From Arcobacter sp. F2176 (GTDB lineage: Bacteria > Campylobacterota > Campylobacteria > Campylobacterales > Arcobacteraceae), in assembly GCF_004116465.1 (NCBI RefSeq), contig NZ_PDJV01000006.1, positions 1-64,000 of the forward strand: a stretch of 64,000 bases of DNA. Direction: 5' to 3'. The translations under genes and the position numbers were made by a program. Below, piece after piece: positions 8,491-16,294 of this stretch (position 1 is the first letter of the stretch; the number at the start of each line of letters is the position of its first letter). Below the pieces are notes generated by a model. The model saw nothing but the letters and a program-made list of their open reading frames with translations, had not been told where the DNA came from and did not search any database.

Positions 8491-8802
8491 TTATAGGCTT
8501 ACGCTTACTTTGCAATTAGGCAAAATATCTGGTTTTTGTATACTTATTTTTAGGTTTTTTATAGAATATTTTTTATTTAAATGTTTTTTTAAGTTTAAAA
8601 GAGCATCTTCAATTAGTTCAAATTTATTTTTTATCATTATTTTTTGAATGCTTGATGCTACTTTTGAATAATCTATAAATTCAAAATTTGAGTAGTTATA
8701 AGAAAAAGAACAGTTTATTATCACCCTTTGTTTATTCTTTCGCTCAAAGGGTAATATTCCAATAATGCAATCAAAAGTAAGATCTTCGATTTTTACTTTC
8801 AT
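8491..8802 (-). CDS. folB: Dihydroneopterin aldolase family protein
   Basis: A 103-residue small T-fold protein. 'KVKIEDLTFDCIIGILPFERKNKQRVIINCSFSY' is the N-terminal FolB signature (catalytic-site 'GilPfEr'), and 'KISIQKPDILPNCKVSVSL' supplies the second conserved 'iqKP.i'. FolB splits 7,8-dihydroneopterin to 6-hydroxymethyl-dihydropterin in folate synthesis. The protein is slightly shorter than usual (about 115-120 residues). Its start overlaps the stop of plsY by one base, so the two genes form a leftward operon. Confidence 0.88.
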   Translation of the reverse strand: MKVKIEDLTFDCIIGILPFERKNKQRVIINCSFSYNYSNFEFIDYSKVASSIQKIMIKNKFELIEDALLNLKKHLNKKYSIKNLKISIQKPDILPNCKVSVSL

Positions 8803-9422
8803 TATACTGCTTTTAGCTCTTCTTTTTTGATAAGTCTTATTATATTTGGAATATGTTTATAAAAAATTATAAATGAAATCAAATACATAGGTGCATTTGA
8901 ATTTACTCCTAATTCATTGTTAAATATAATTGCTGCAATTATTACAGCAACTAATCCTAAAAGAGAAGATAAAGAAGAGATTTTTAAAACTTTTGCACAA
9001 AATCCCCAAACAATAGCACCAATAAGTGTAGGAATAGGAATTAGTACTAAAAATACACCAAGTCCAGTAGCAACCCCCTTTCCACCTTCAAGTCCTAAAT
9101 AAATACTATAACAATGCCCAACCACAGCTAACACAGCAATAGTCCAAAGTGTAGCTTCACTTACTCCATAGGCTTGTGCGATAAGAAGGATGATTGTACC
9201 TTTTATGGCATCAAGAATAACAGTTGCAAGACCTAGTTTTTTTGCTAAGCTTGGATTTGTCTGCTTTACTACTCTTAGAACATTTGTGGCACCTATTGAT
9301 TTACTTCCATGCTTTTTTATATCTACCCCTGCAAATGTTTTAGCTAGAAGTAAACCAAAGGGAATAGACCCTATTAAATAAGCTAAAATATAAAAAATAA
9401 GATTTGTATTTAAAAAATCCAT
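8802..9422 (-). CDS. plsY: Glycerol-3-phosphate acyltransferase PlsY
   Basis: A 206-residue membrane protein with five or more helices. It shows the PlsY motifs 'YLIGSIPFGLLLAK' (motif 1), 'KHGSKSIGATNVLR' (motif 2, phosphate binding) and 'VVGHCYSIYLGLEGGKGVATGLG' (motif 3). The enzyme acylates glycerol-3-phosphate with acyl-phosphate at the inner membrane, the first step of phospholipid synthesis. It leads the plsY-folB operon and is transcribed away from nadA. The promoter must lie in the 102-base gap shared with nadA. Confidence 0.95.
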   Translation of the reverse strand: MDFLNTNLIFYILAYLIGSIPFGLLLAKTFAGVDIKKHGSKSIGATNVLRVVKQTNPSLAKKLGLATVILDAIKGTIILLIAQAYGVSEATLWTIAVLAVVGHCYSIYLGLEGGKGVATGLGVFLVLIPIPTLIGAIVWGFCAKVLKISSLSSLLGLVAVIIAAIIFNNELGVNSNAPMYLISFIIFYKHIPNIIRLIKKEELKAV

Positions 9423-9462
9423 TATGACCTCAATTAATTTTTTTGATTATGTTTAAATGGAT

Positions 9463-9483
9463 TATAACAAAAATTTTGTTATA
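9463..9483. promoter_or_regulatory. 21-bp palindrome between plsY and nadA
   Basis: TATAACAAAA and TTTTGTTATA are perfect inverted arms around one central A, in the intergenic region of two divergent genes. It could be a repressor operator overlapping one promoter's -10. It is AT-rich, so chance is possible. No regulator family is assigned. Confidence 0.4.
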
Positions 9484-9524
9484 TTCCCGTTAAATGTTAA
9501 ATATTATAAACCTAAGGGTAAATT

Positions 9525-10514
9525 TTGAATTTAAAAGATGAAATAATAAAATTAAAAGAGGAACTTGACGTAACTTTAGTCGCTCACTTTTATCAAAGAG
9601 ATGAAGTGTTTGAATTAGCAGATATTACAGGAGATTCTTTAGAATTAGCTAAAAAAGCTATGGAAACAAGTAGTAAATATATAGTATTTTGTGGTGTTGG
9701 ATTTATGGGTGAGAGTGTAAAAGTTATGAGTCCACAAAAAAGAGTTCTTATGCCAAAAATCGCATGTTGTGCGATGGCTAGAATGATTGATGTGGATTAT
9801 TTTGATGAATCATTAGCCAAACTAAATGCAATGGGAGTATCAAGTGATGAACTTCTTCCTATAACATATATTAATTCAAGTGCAGCAGTAAAAGCTAGAG
9901 TTGGAGAAATGGGTGGTATGGTTTGTACCTCTTCAAATGCATATAAAATCATAGAAAAAGGTTTAAAGTCTGGTAAAAAAATATTTTTTGTACCAGATAG
10001 ATGTTTAGGACAAAATTTTGCAAAAAGTCTTAATCTAAAATCAACTGTTATAGGTGATGGAACTGATCCAAAAGAAGCAGATATTATTTGTTATGATGGT
10101 TTTTGCTCTGTTCACCAACTCTTTTCAACTGATGATATTGAGTTTTATAGAAATAAATATCCAGATATCTTAATTGCAGTTCATCCTGAATGTGATCCAA
10201 AAATTTGTGATATGGCTGATTTTGTAGGTTCTACTTCTCAACTTATCAAATTTATAAAAGAGTTACCAGCTGAACAAAAGGTTGCAGTTGGAACTGAGTA
10301 TAATATGGTAAATAGATTAAGAGAGAAAAATACTTATATCTTAAGTTCAACAAAACCAGAATGTCCAACTATGAATGAGACAACTTTACAAGATGTTTAT
10401 AATTGTTTAAAAGAGATAAAAGATGGTAAAGAAGTATTTTCAAATGAAATTTTTGTAAATGACAATGTAATAAAATGGGCAAAAGTAGCACTACAAAGGA
10501 TGTTTGAAGTATGA
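9525..10514 (+). CDS. nadA: Quinolinate synthase A
   Basis: A 329-residue protein starting at TTG. Visible NadA elements are 'VAHFYQRDEVFELADITGDSLELA', 'FCGVGFMGESVKVMSPQK', 'AHPECDPKICDMADFVGST' and 'GTEYNMVNRL', with Cys residues in 'KIACCAMARM', 'GMVCTSSNA' and 'KPECPTM' for the 4Fe-4S cluster. It condenses iminoaspartate with dihydroxyacetone phosphate to quinolinate in de novo NAD synthesis. nadC overlaps its stop by 4 bases, and nadB is not in the window. 'AAGGGTAAATTT' before the TTG is a reasonable ribosome site. Confidence 0.97.
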   Translation: MNLKDEIIKLKEELDVTLVAHFYQRDEVFELADITGDSLELAKKAMETSSKYIVFCGVGFMGESVKVMSPQKRVLMPKIACCAMARMIDVDYFDESLAKLNAMGVSSDELLPITYINSSAAVKARVGEMGGMVCTSSNAYKIIEKGLKSGKKIFFVPDRCLGQNFAKSLNLKSTVIGDGTDPKEADIICYDGFCSVHQLFSTDDIEFYRNKYPDILIAVHPECDPKICDMADFVGSTSQLIKFIKELPAEQKVAVGTEYNMVNRLREKNTYILSSTKPECPTMNETTLQDVYNCLKEIKDGKEVFSNEIFVNDNVIKWAKVALQRMFEV

Positions 10515-11332
10515 TTAATATTAAAAAGTTTGTAAAAAATGCTATTATTGAAGATAATGGTAGAGGGGATTTATTCTTTGATGTTGCGCCTAAAGGAAGA
10601 TTTACAGCAAAAGTTATCTCAAAAGATGATGGAATCTTAGCTGGTGAGATTTATGCAAAAGCCTTATCAAAAACTGAAAAATTTGATTGTAAGTTTTTAA
10701 AGCATGATGGGGAAGTAATCAAAAAAGGTGATATTATCGCAAAGCTTGATGGGAAAGCAGCTGTTTTACTCTCAAGCGAGCGAACATTTCTAAATATGCT
10801 TCAACATGCTTCGGGAATAGCTACTATGGCTAATTCATATGCTTCTTTGATAAAAGATTTAGATGTAGTTTTACTTGATACTAGAAAAACAAGACCACAA
10901 CTTAGAGATTTTGAAAAATATGCAAGTAGAGTAGGAGGAGCTATTAATCACCGACTTGGACTTGATGATTGTCTGATGTTAAAAGATACTCACCTTCGAA
11001 CAATTATGAATCTAAAAGAGTTTATTCAAAGAGCAAGAAAGAGAATCTCTTGGGTTACTAAAATAGAGATTGAGTGTGAAAGCTTAGAACAAGTAAAAGA
11101 TGCAATGGAAGCTGGTGGTGATATAATTATGTGTGATAATATGACTCCAGAACAAATAAGAGAAGTTGTAAAATATAGAAATGAAACCCATCCTCATATA
11201 GTATTAGAAGCTAGTGGAAACATTAATTTAAATACTGTAAGAGATTATGCTTTAACAGGGGTTGATGCATTGAGTTCTGGAAGTATTATACATCAAGCAA
11301 CTTGGTTAGACTTTTCTATGAAATTTGATTAG
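10511..11332 (+). CDS. nadC: Nicotinate-nucleotide pyrophosphorylase (carboxylating)
   Basis: A 273-residue protein with the quinolinate phosphoribosyltransferase signatures 'EDNGRGDLFFDV', 'LSSERTFLNMLQHASGIAT', 'LDTRKTRPQLRDFEKYA', 'GGAINHRLGLDD' and 'LEASGNINLNTVRDYALTGVDALSSGSI'. It converts quinolinate and PRPP to nicotinate mononucleotide, using the product of NadA. The ATGA overlap with nadA indicates coupled translation. Length is typical. Confidence 0.97.
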   Translation: MINIKKFVKNAIIEDNGRGDLFFDVAPKGRFTAKVISKDDGILAGEIYAKALSKTEKFDCKFLKHDGEVIKKGDIIAKLDGKAAVLLSSERTFLNMLQHASGIATMANSYASLIKDLDVVLLDTRKTRPQLRDFEKYASRVGGAINHRLGLDDCLMLKDTHLRTIMNLKEFIQRARKRISWVTKIEIECESLEQVKDAMEAGGDIIMCDNMTPEQIREVVKYRNETHPHIVLEASGNINLNTVRDYALTGVDALSSGSIIHQATWLDFSMKFD

Positions 11333-11393
11333 TGGTTAACTTTTGATTAGTGTTATTATGATAGGATTAAAATGATTTTAAAAAGGAGCGTAT

Positions 11394-12374
11394 TTGAGTA
11401 AAGATTTTATAACAAATAATAAAGTAAATACTGCCTCTTTTGTGAGTGCTTTAAAATTGATTGAGAAATCAAAATATATTTTAATAATCACTCATGTAAA
11501 TCCCGACCCTGATACTATTTGTTCAGGACTTGCACTTTCAAACTATTTATCTGAAAATAAAATTAAACATAAAGTTTTTAATGCAGGAAAAAATCTTCCT
11601 GCGAAATGTGATTTTATAAATAGATATGAAAAAATAACAGATCAAATCCCAAAATTTTATGATTTGGTTATCTCTGTTGATTGTGGTACTTCAAATAGAT
11701 TTGGAATAACACTTCCTGAAGATATACCTTTGATAAATTTTGACCATCATAAATCAAATGATGATTTTGGAACTATAAATATAGTAGATATTAATAAGTC
11801 TTCAACTTCTGAAATAGTATATGACTTTTTTAGATTTAATGGATTGTATATTACAAAAAATACAGCAGAAGCACTTTATGTGGGAATATATGATGATTCA
11901 TTGGCTTTTACAACTCCAAGATGTGATGAATTTACTTACGAAAAAATTAATTTTTTAGTTAAATGTGGAGCTAGTCCTGTTTATATTGCTGATAAGTTTA
12001 TAAAAAGAGATTCTTTAGCAAAATATAGAATTTTGCCTAAGATTTTCAATAGTTTGGAACTTCTTGATGAAGGTAAAATAGCAACAATATATGCAACAAA
12101 AGAGTGGTTTGAAGAGAGTGGGGCAACAACACTTGAAACAGAAGTTGCACTAGATATGGTTTTAAATATTGCTATTGTAAAAGTAGCGATTTATTTTAGA
12201 ATTGTAAATGATAAAGTTAGAGTCTCTCTTAGATCAAAAGAGAAAATAGATGTTTCAAAAGTAGCTTCTACTTTTGGTGGAGGTGGGCATTTAAATGCCG
12301 CAGGATGTGTTATACAAACTGATGATATTTTTGAAGCAAAAGAGATTATATTAAAGGAAATTCTTGAGAAATAA
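11394..12374 (+). CDS. DHH/DHHA1 family phosphoesterase (NrnA-like)
   Basis: A 326-residue protein from a TTG start with an AAGGAG site 8 bases upstream. The DHH domain carries 'THVNPDPDTICSGLALSNYL' and the eponymous 'NFDHHKSNDDFG'. The C-terminal DHHA1 domain carries 'FGGGGHLNAAGC'. Members degrade nano-RNA or pAp, or cyclic dinucleotide breakdown products, with Mn2+. The exact substrate cannot be read from sequence. Its end overlaps the M23 peptidase gene by 11 bases. A TATGAT at about 11357 may be its own -10 element. Confidence 0.88.
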   Translation: MSKDFITNNKVNTASFVSALKLIEKSKYILIITHVNPDPDTICSGLALSNYLSENKIKHKVFNAGKNLPAKCDFINRYEKITDQIPKFYDLVISVDCGTSNRFGITLPEDIPLINFDHHKSNDDFGTINIVDINKSSTSEIVYDFFRFNGLYITKNTAEALYVGIYDDSLAFTTPRCDEFTYEKINFLVKCGASPVYIADKFIKRDSLAKYRILPKIFNSLELLDEGKIATIYATKEWFEESGATTLETEVALDMVLNIAIVKVAIYFRIVNDKVRVSLRSKEKIDVSKVASTFGGGGHLNAAGCVIQTDDIFEAKEIILKEILEK

Positions 12375-13734
12375 AAGTAGTTTTGGGAAAGTAGTATTAT
12401 TTATATTTATAATAGGTGCCATTGTAGCTGGTTGTTTTGTTTATTTATCGCCTATGTTTGAGAAAAATCCCCCGAAAGTAGATTTTAAAGATAATATATA
12501 TTGGAATTTAAAAAGCAAACTAAACCTTGGTATTAGTGATGATAGTGGTGTTAAATTTTATAAAGTAATATTTAAAGATGGAAATAAAGAGATAGTATTA
12601 GATTCAAAAGTATTATTAGAACCAGAAAAAAATATCAATTTGGAACTAAAATCACCAGAACTTGATATGTTCTTTAAAAGTAATGATGTTGAAATCATTG
12701 TTGAAGCAGTTGATAGTAGTAAATGGAACTTTTTAGAAGGAAATAAAGTTGTTGATACTTTTCATTTAAAAATTGATAGAAAAAAACCTGTAGCTTCAGT
12801 TGTTGCTAACTCTTTTGCAGTTAGAAGAGGTGGAAGTGCTTTAGTTATAGTAAAAGTTGAAGATGAAAATTTAAAAGACTCATATATAACATTTAACAAT
12901 GAACAAAGATTTGATTTGGTTCCTTTTTATAAAAAGAATTATTATGCAGCATTAATTGCTTGGCCAATAAAAATAGAAAAATTTAATATTGTAAATTTAG
13001 TTGCAATCGATAAAGCAGATAATAAATCAATAATAAAAGTGCCTTTATACATAAGAAATAGAAAAGATGATAAATCCAAAATAAAAATTAGTGATACCTT
13101 TATTCAAAATGTAAGTACAAAAGTTTTAGAACAAAGTGGAAAAGATGTACCTGATAATCTAGCTGATATTTTTTTAAAAGAAAATGAAGTTTTAAGAAAC
13201 CAAAATGTACAAAAGATAGAAGAAACATCTAAAAAATTTATGGATAGAGACTTAGTAAGTGGTTTTAACCTTATTCCTTTCAAAAGATTAGAAAATGCTG
13301 CAACTGCTGGGCGATTTGGACAAGAAAGATCATATTATCATAATAACATAAAAATAGATGAAGCTTGGCATTTAGGAATTGATTGGGCAAGTGTTAAAAA
13401 AGCTGATATTTTTACTACAAATAAAGGTAGAGTAATATTTAATGACTATTTAGGAATTTATGGAAATGTTATTATAATAGATCATGGGTTTGGTTTACAA
13501 TCACTTTATGCTCATACAAGTTCTTCAAATGTAACTGTAGGTGAAGAAGTTAAAGAAAATCAAAAAATCGCTAATACTGGTGCAACTGGTGCTGTTTTAG
13601 GAGATCACTTACATTTTGGTGTTTTAGTTCAAGGTTTAGAAGTAGATCCTTTAGAATGGATGGATAAAAATTGGATAAAAACAAGAATAACAGATATCAT
13701 AAGTGATGCAAAAAAGGTAATAGATAGCAAATGA
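12364..13734 (+). CDS. M23 family membrane-anchored metallopeptidase
   Basis: A 456-residue protein from a TTG start. It has one N-terminal transmembrane helix (about residues 8-29), a long periplasmic beta-rich region and a C-terminal LytM/M23 domain at about residues 310-440. Zinc-ligand motifs are 'HLGIDWAS' (His and Asp) and 'GDHLHFGVLVQG' (HxH). All ligands are present, so it should be an active peptidoglycan endopeptidase, likely affecting cell shape as in other Campylobacterota. The upstream overlap of 11 bases and downstream overlap of 4 bases place it in one operon with the DHH gene and lpxC, as in C. jejuni (Cj0131, from memory). Confidence 0.88.
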   Translation: MRNKSSFGKVVLFIFIIGAIVAGCFVYLSPMFEKNPPKVDFKDNIYWNLKSKLNLGISDDSGVKFYKVIFKDGNKEIVLDSKVLLEPEKNINLELKSPELDMFFKSNDVEIIVEAVDSSKWNFLEGNKVVDTFHLKIDRKKPVASVVANSFAVRRGGSALVIVKVEDENLKDSYITFNNEQRFDLVPFYKKNYYAALIAWPIKIEKFNIVNLVAIDKADNKSIIKVPLYIRNRKDDKSKIKISDTFIQNVSTKVLEQSGKDVPDNLADIFLKENEVLRNQNVQKIEETSKKFMDRDLVSGFNLIPFKRLENAATAGRFGQERSYYHNNIKIDEAWHLGIDWASVKKADIFTTNKGRVIFNDYLGIYGNVIIIDHGFGLQSLYAHTSSSNVTVGEEVKENQKIANTGATGAVLGDHLHFGVLVQGLEVDPLEWMDKNWIKTRITDIISDAKKVIDSK

Positions 13735-14639
13735 AACAAAGAACAATAGCAAAAGCAGTAGAAATAGTTGGAATTGGACTCCATAAAGGTGTTCCTGTAA
13801 AAATGAGATTAGAACCTTTGGAAGCTAATCAAGGAATAATCTTTTATAGGTCTGATGAAGCTTTGACAATTCCTCTAAAAATAGAAAATGTTGTTGATAC
13901 AAAAATGGCGACAGTTATTGGAAAAGATGGAATTGTTATTTCAACTATTGAACATCTTTTGTCTGCTGTTTATGCTTATGGCATTGATAATTTGCGAATT
14001 GTTCTTGATAATGATGAGGTTCCAGTGCTTGATGGTAGTTCATCTGGGTATTGCATGCTAATTGATGAAGTTGGCATAAAAGAATTAAATGAATCAAAAA
14101 AAGTAATTAAGATAAAAAAAGAAGTTGAAGTTACAACTGAAGATGGCAAAAGAGTATCTTTAAAGCCCTCTAATCATATTGTTTATGATTTCTCTATTGA
14201 TTTTGAAAATCCTGTAATTGGACAACAAAATTATCATTTTGATTATAGTATAGATGAGTATAAAGAAAATATCTCAAAAGCTAGAACTTTTGGATTTTTA
14301 CATGAAGTGCAATATTTACGAAGTATAGGATTGGCTCAAGGTGGTAGCATGGAAAATGCTATTGTTGTAGATAATGATAAAATCTTAAATCCAGAAGGTT
14401 TAAGATATGAAAATGAATTTGTAAGACATAAGATTCTTGATGCAATAGGTGATATGTCACTTTTAGGTTATACATTAATAGGTGAATATGATGCCCATGC
14501 TGGAAGCCATCATTTAAATCATTTATTGACAAAAAAAGTTTATGAATCAGAAGATAACTATGAAATTTTAGATTTAGAAGAAGCACAAAAAGAGAGTTAT
14601 GTTTTCCAAAAAGCATATGCTCTAGTTGATGCTAATTAA
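13731..14639 (+). CDS. lpxC: UDP-3-O-acyl-N-acetylglucosamine deacetylase
   Basis: A 302-residue enzyme that commits UDP-acyl-GlcNAc to lipid A synthesis. LpxC landmarks are 'QRTIAKAVEIVGIGLHKGVPV' at the start, zinc-binding 'STIEHLLSAVYAYGIDNL', 'DNDEVPVLDGSSSGYC', 'KARTFGFLHEVQYL', and 'RHKILDAIGDMSLLG' with a terminal 'AHAGSHHLNH' that holds the other zinc and catalytic His residues. Length is standard. It overlaps the M23 gene by 4 bases (ATGA) and is followed 8 bases later by the tsaB-like gene. Confidence 0.97.
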   Translation: MKQRTIAKAVEIVGIGLHKGVPVKMRLEPLEANQGIIFYRSDEALTIPLKIENVVDTKMATVIGKDGIVISTIEHLLSAVYAYGIDNLRIVLDNDEVPVLDGSSSGYCMLIDEVGIKELNESKKVIKIKKEVEVTTEDGKRVSLKPSNHIVYDFSIDFENPVIGQQNYHFDYSIDEYKENISKARTFGFLHEVQYLRSIGLAQGGSMENAIVVDNDKILNPEGLRYENEFVRHKILDAIGDMSLLGYTLIGEYDAHAGSHHLNHLLTKKVYESEDNYEILDLEEAQKESYVFQKAYALVDAN

Positions 14640-14647
14640 GGGATTAT

Positions 14648-15100
14648 TTGATAGATATAGTAGTTATTTCAATATCAACACCAATAAAAATTGGGATTTA
14701 TGAGAATCAGGTTTTAATTAAAGAGATTGAAGAAGAAGGAAAAACATCTGATATTTTACCTATAATTTTTGAAAAATTATTACAAGAGTATGATATAAAA
14801 TCTATAACTTATGTAAATACACCAGGTTCTTATATGGCAATAAAAGTTGCTTATGTATTTTTAAAAACTGTTTGTATTGCTAAAAAAATAGAGTTAAATG
14901 CAACTAGTGGATTTTTGTTTAATGAGAATTCACCAATAAAAGCTTTGGGTAAAAAGTACTTTTTTAATAAAAATGGTGAAATAATTATAGATTTTTTAGA
15001 AGAAAAGAGTATAATTTCGGATTTTAAATTACCAAAAAGTTTAGATAAAACAAAATTTTCATCTAATACTTTGCCAATTTACAATTTACCAGCAGTATAA
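14648..15100 (+). CDS. tsaB: Short TsaB-like protein (tRNA t6A biosynthesis)
   Basis: A 150-residue protein from TTG. It has an actin/ASKHA-like N-terminus ('IDIVVISISTPIKIGIYENQ'), 'LPIIFEKLLQEYDIKSITYVNTPGSYMAIKVAYVF' and 'LNATSGFLF', matching the TsaB pattern 'GPGSfTGlRi...'. TsaB binds TsaD and TsaE to form threonylcarbamoyl-adenosine at tRNA position 37. The protein is much shorter than E. coli TsaB (231 residues), and the GPGS motif is replaced by TPGS. Campylobacterota homologues (Cj0133-like) are also short and sit between lpxC and thrB. Function is likely but not proven. Confidence 0.65.
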   Translation: MIDIVVISISTPIKIGIYENQVLIKEIEEEGKTSDILPIIFEKLLQEYDIKSITYVNTPGSYMAIKVAYVFLKTVCIAKKIELNATSGFLFNENSPIKALGKKYFFNKNGEIIIDFLEEKSIISDFKLPKSLDKTKFSSNTLPIYNLPAV

Positions 15101-15111
15101 AAGGAATATAA

Positions 15112-15993
15112 TTGAGAATTAGTGTGCCAGCTACGAGTGCAAATCTAGGGCCAGGTTTTGATACCCTAGGATTAGCTTTAAAAATAAAAAATCAAGTAAC
15201 AATAAGACCAGCAAAATTTCATAGTGTATCTTTAAAAGGTGAGGGTTCAAATAATCCTATACTAAAAGATAACAATATGTTTATTGCTATTTTTAATGAT
15301 TTTTATAATAATTTATCACAAAAAAAGAGATCTTTTAGATTTGAATTTGAAAATCAAATTCCACTATCAAGAGGTTTAGGAAGTTCGTCTGCTGTAATTG
15401 TTAGTGCAATTGCATCAGCATATGCTATAGAAGAGATGGAATTGCCAAAAGAAAAATTACTTAATTTAGCGCTTGCTTATGAGTCTCATCCAGATAATAT
15501 TACGCCAGCCGTTATGGGTGGGTTTACAGTCTCATCAGTTGAAGATAATGAAGTAAAATTTATAAATAAATCTATTCCTAAAAGTTTAAGTGCGGTAGTT
15601 GTTGTTCCTAATAGACCAATTTCTACACAACTTTCAAGAAAAACTTTACCATATAAATATTCTAAAGAAGATGCTATATTTAATCTATCTCACTCTTCAT
15701 TATTAACAGCTGCTTTTATGAGTGAAAATTGGGAAATGTTAAAAATAGCTTCTCAAGATAAATTTCATCAAAGTTATAGAATGAGACAAATGCCAGAGCT
15801 TTTTGAGGTTCAAAAATGCTCTTTAAATAGTGGTGCTTTAATGAGCACTTTATCTGGTTCTGGTTCTACACTTTTTTCTATTTGTTATTTTGAAGATGCA
15901 AAGAAAATTGAGAAAGAATTAAGAGCAAAATTTCCACATTTTAAAGTTTTTATTTCTGGTTTTGATAACTATGGAATTAAAGTTGAAGCATAA
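15112..15993 (+). CDS. thrB: Homoserine kinase
   Basis: A 293-residue GHMP kinase starting at TTG with AAGGA upstream. It opens with '[22 protein letters not shown]' and carries the ATP-binding motif '[20 protein letters not shown]' and the C-terminal '[18 protein letters not shown]'. It phosphorylates homoserine for threonine synthesis. The next enzyme, ThrC, is encoded at 46551-48029 on the other strand. It lies between the tsaB-like and ylxR-like genes in the infB strip. Confidence 0.96.
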   Translation: MRISVPATSANLGPGFDTLGLALKIKNQVTIRPAKFHSVSLKGEGSNNPILKDNNMFIAIFNDFYNNLSQKKRSFRFEFENQIPLSRGLGSSSAVIVSAIASAYAIEEMELPKEKLLNLALAYESHPDNITPAVMGGFTVSSVEDNEVKFINKSIPKSLSAVVVVPNRPISTQLSRKTLPYKYSKEDAIFNLSHSSLLTAAFMSENWEMLKIASQDKFHQSYRMRQMPELFEVQKCSLNSGALMSTLSGSGSTLFSICYFEDAKKIEKELRAKFPHFKVFISGFDNYGIKVEA

Positions 15994-16027
15994 AAATTGG
16001 AAATTTAATAAATTTTGGATATAATCA

Positions 16028-16294
16028 TTGCCTAAATTAGAAAAACCTATAAGAACTTGTATAGTTTGTCGTAGTAAACTAAGTAAAGAAAACCTAGTGA
16101 GACTTCAATGTAAGGATTACAAACTTATCAGTTTTGATGGAATAGGTAGGAGTTTCTATATTTGTAAAGAGTGTCAAGAGAAAACTCTTTTAGACGAAGA
16201 AACAAAAAAAATTGAAAAAGCACTTTTTAAACAGTGTAAAAAAAAAGACGAGTACTTGGTACAACTTAAGGAGATAATAACGCATGTCAGATAA
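16028..16294 (+). CDS. YlxR-family RNA-binding protein (DUF448)
   Basis: An 88-residue basic protein from TTG with the family hallmark 'PIRTCIVCRSKLSKENLVRLQ' and 'GRSFYICKECQEK'. Two CxxC pairs may form a metal site. YlxR-family proteins bind RNA (reported to modulate RNase P in Bacillus) and are nearly always encoded upstream of infB, as here, where its 3' end overlaps infB by 11 bases. The exact role in this organism is not known. Confidence 0.9.
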   Translation: MPKLEKPIRTCIVCRSKLSKENLVRLQCKDYKLISFDGIGRSFYICKECQEKTLLDEETKKIEKALFKQCKKKDEYLVQLKEIITHVR

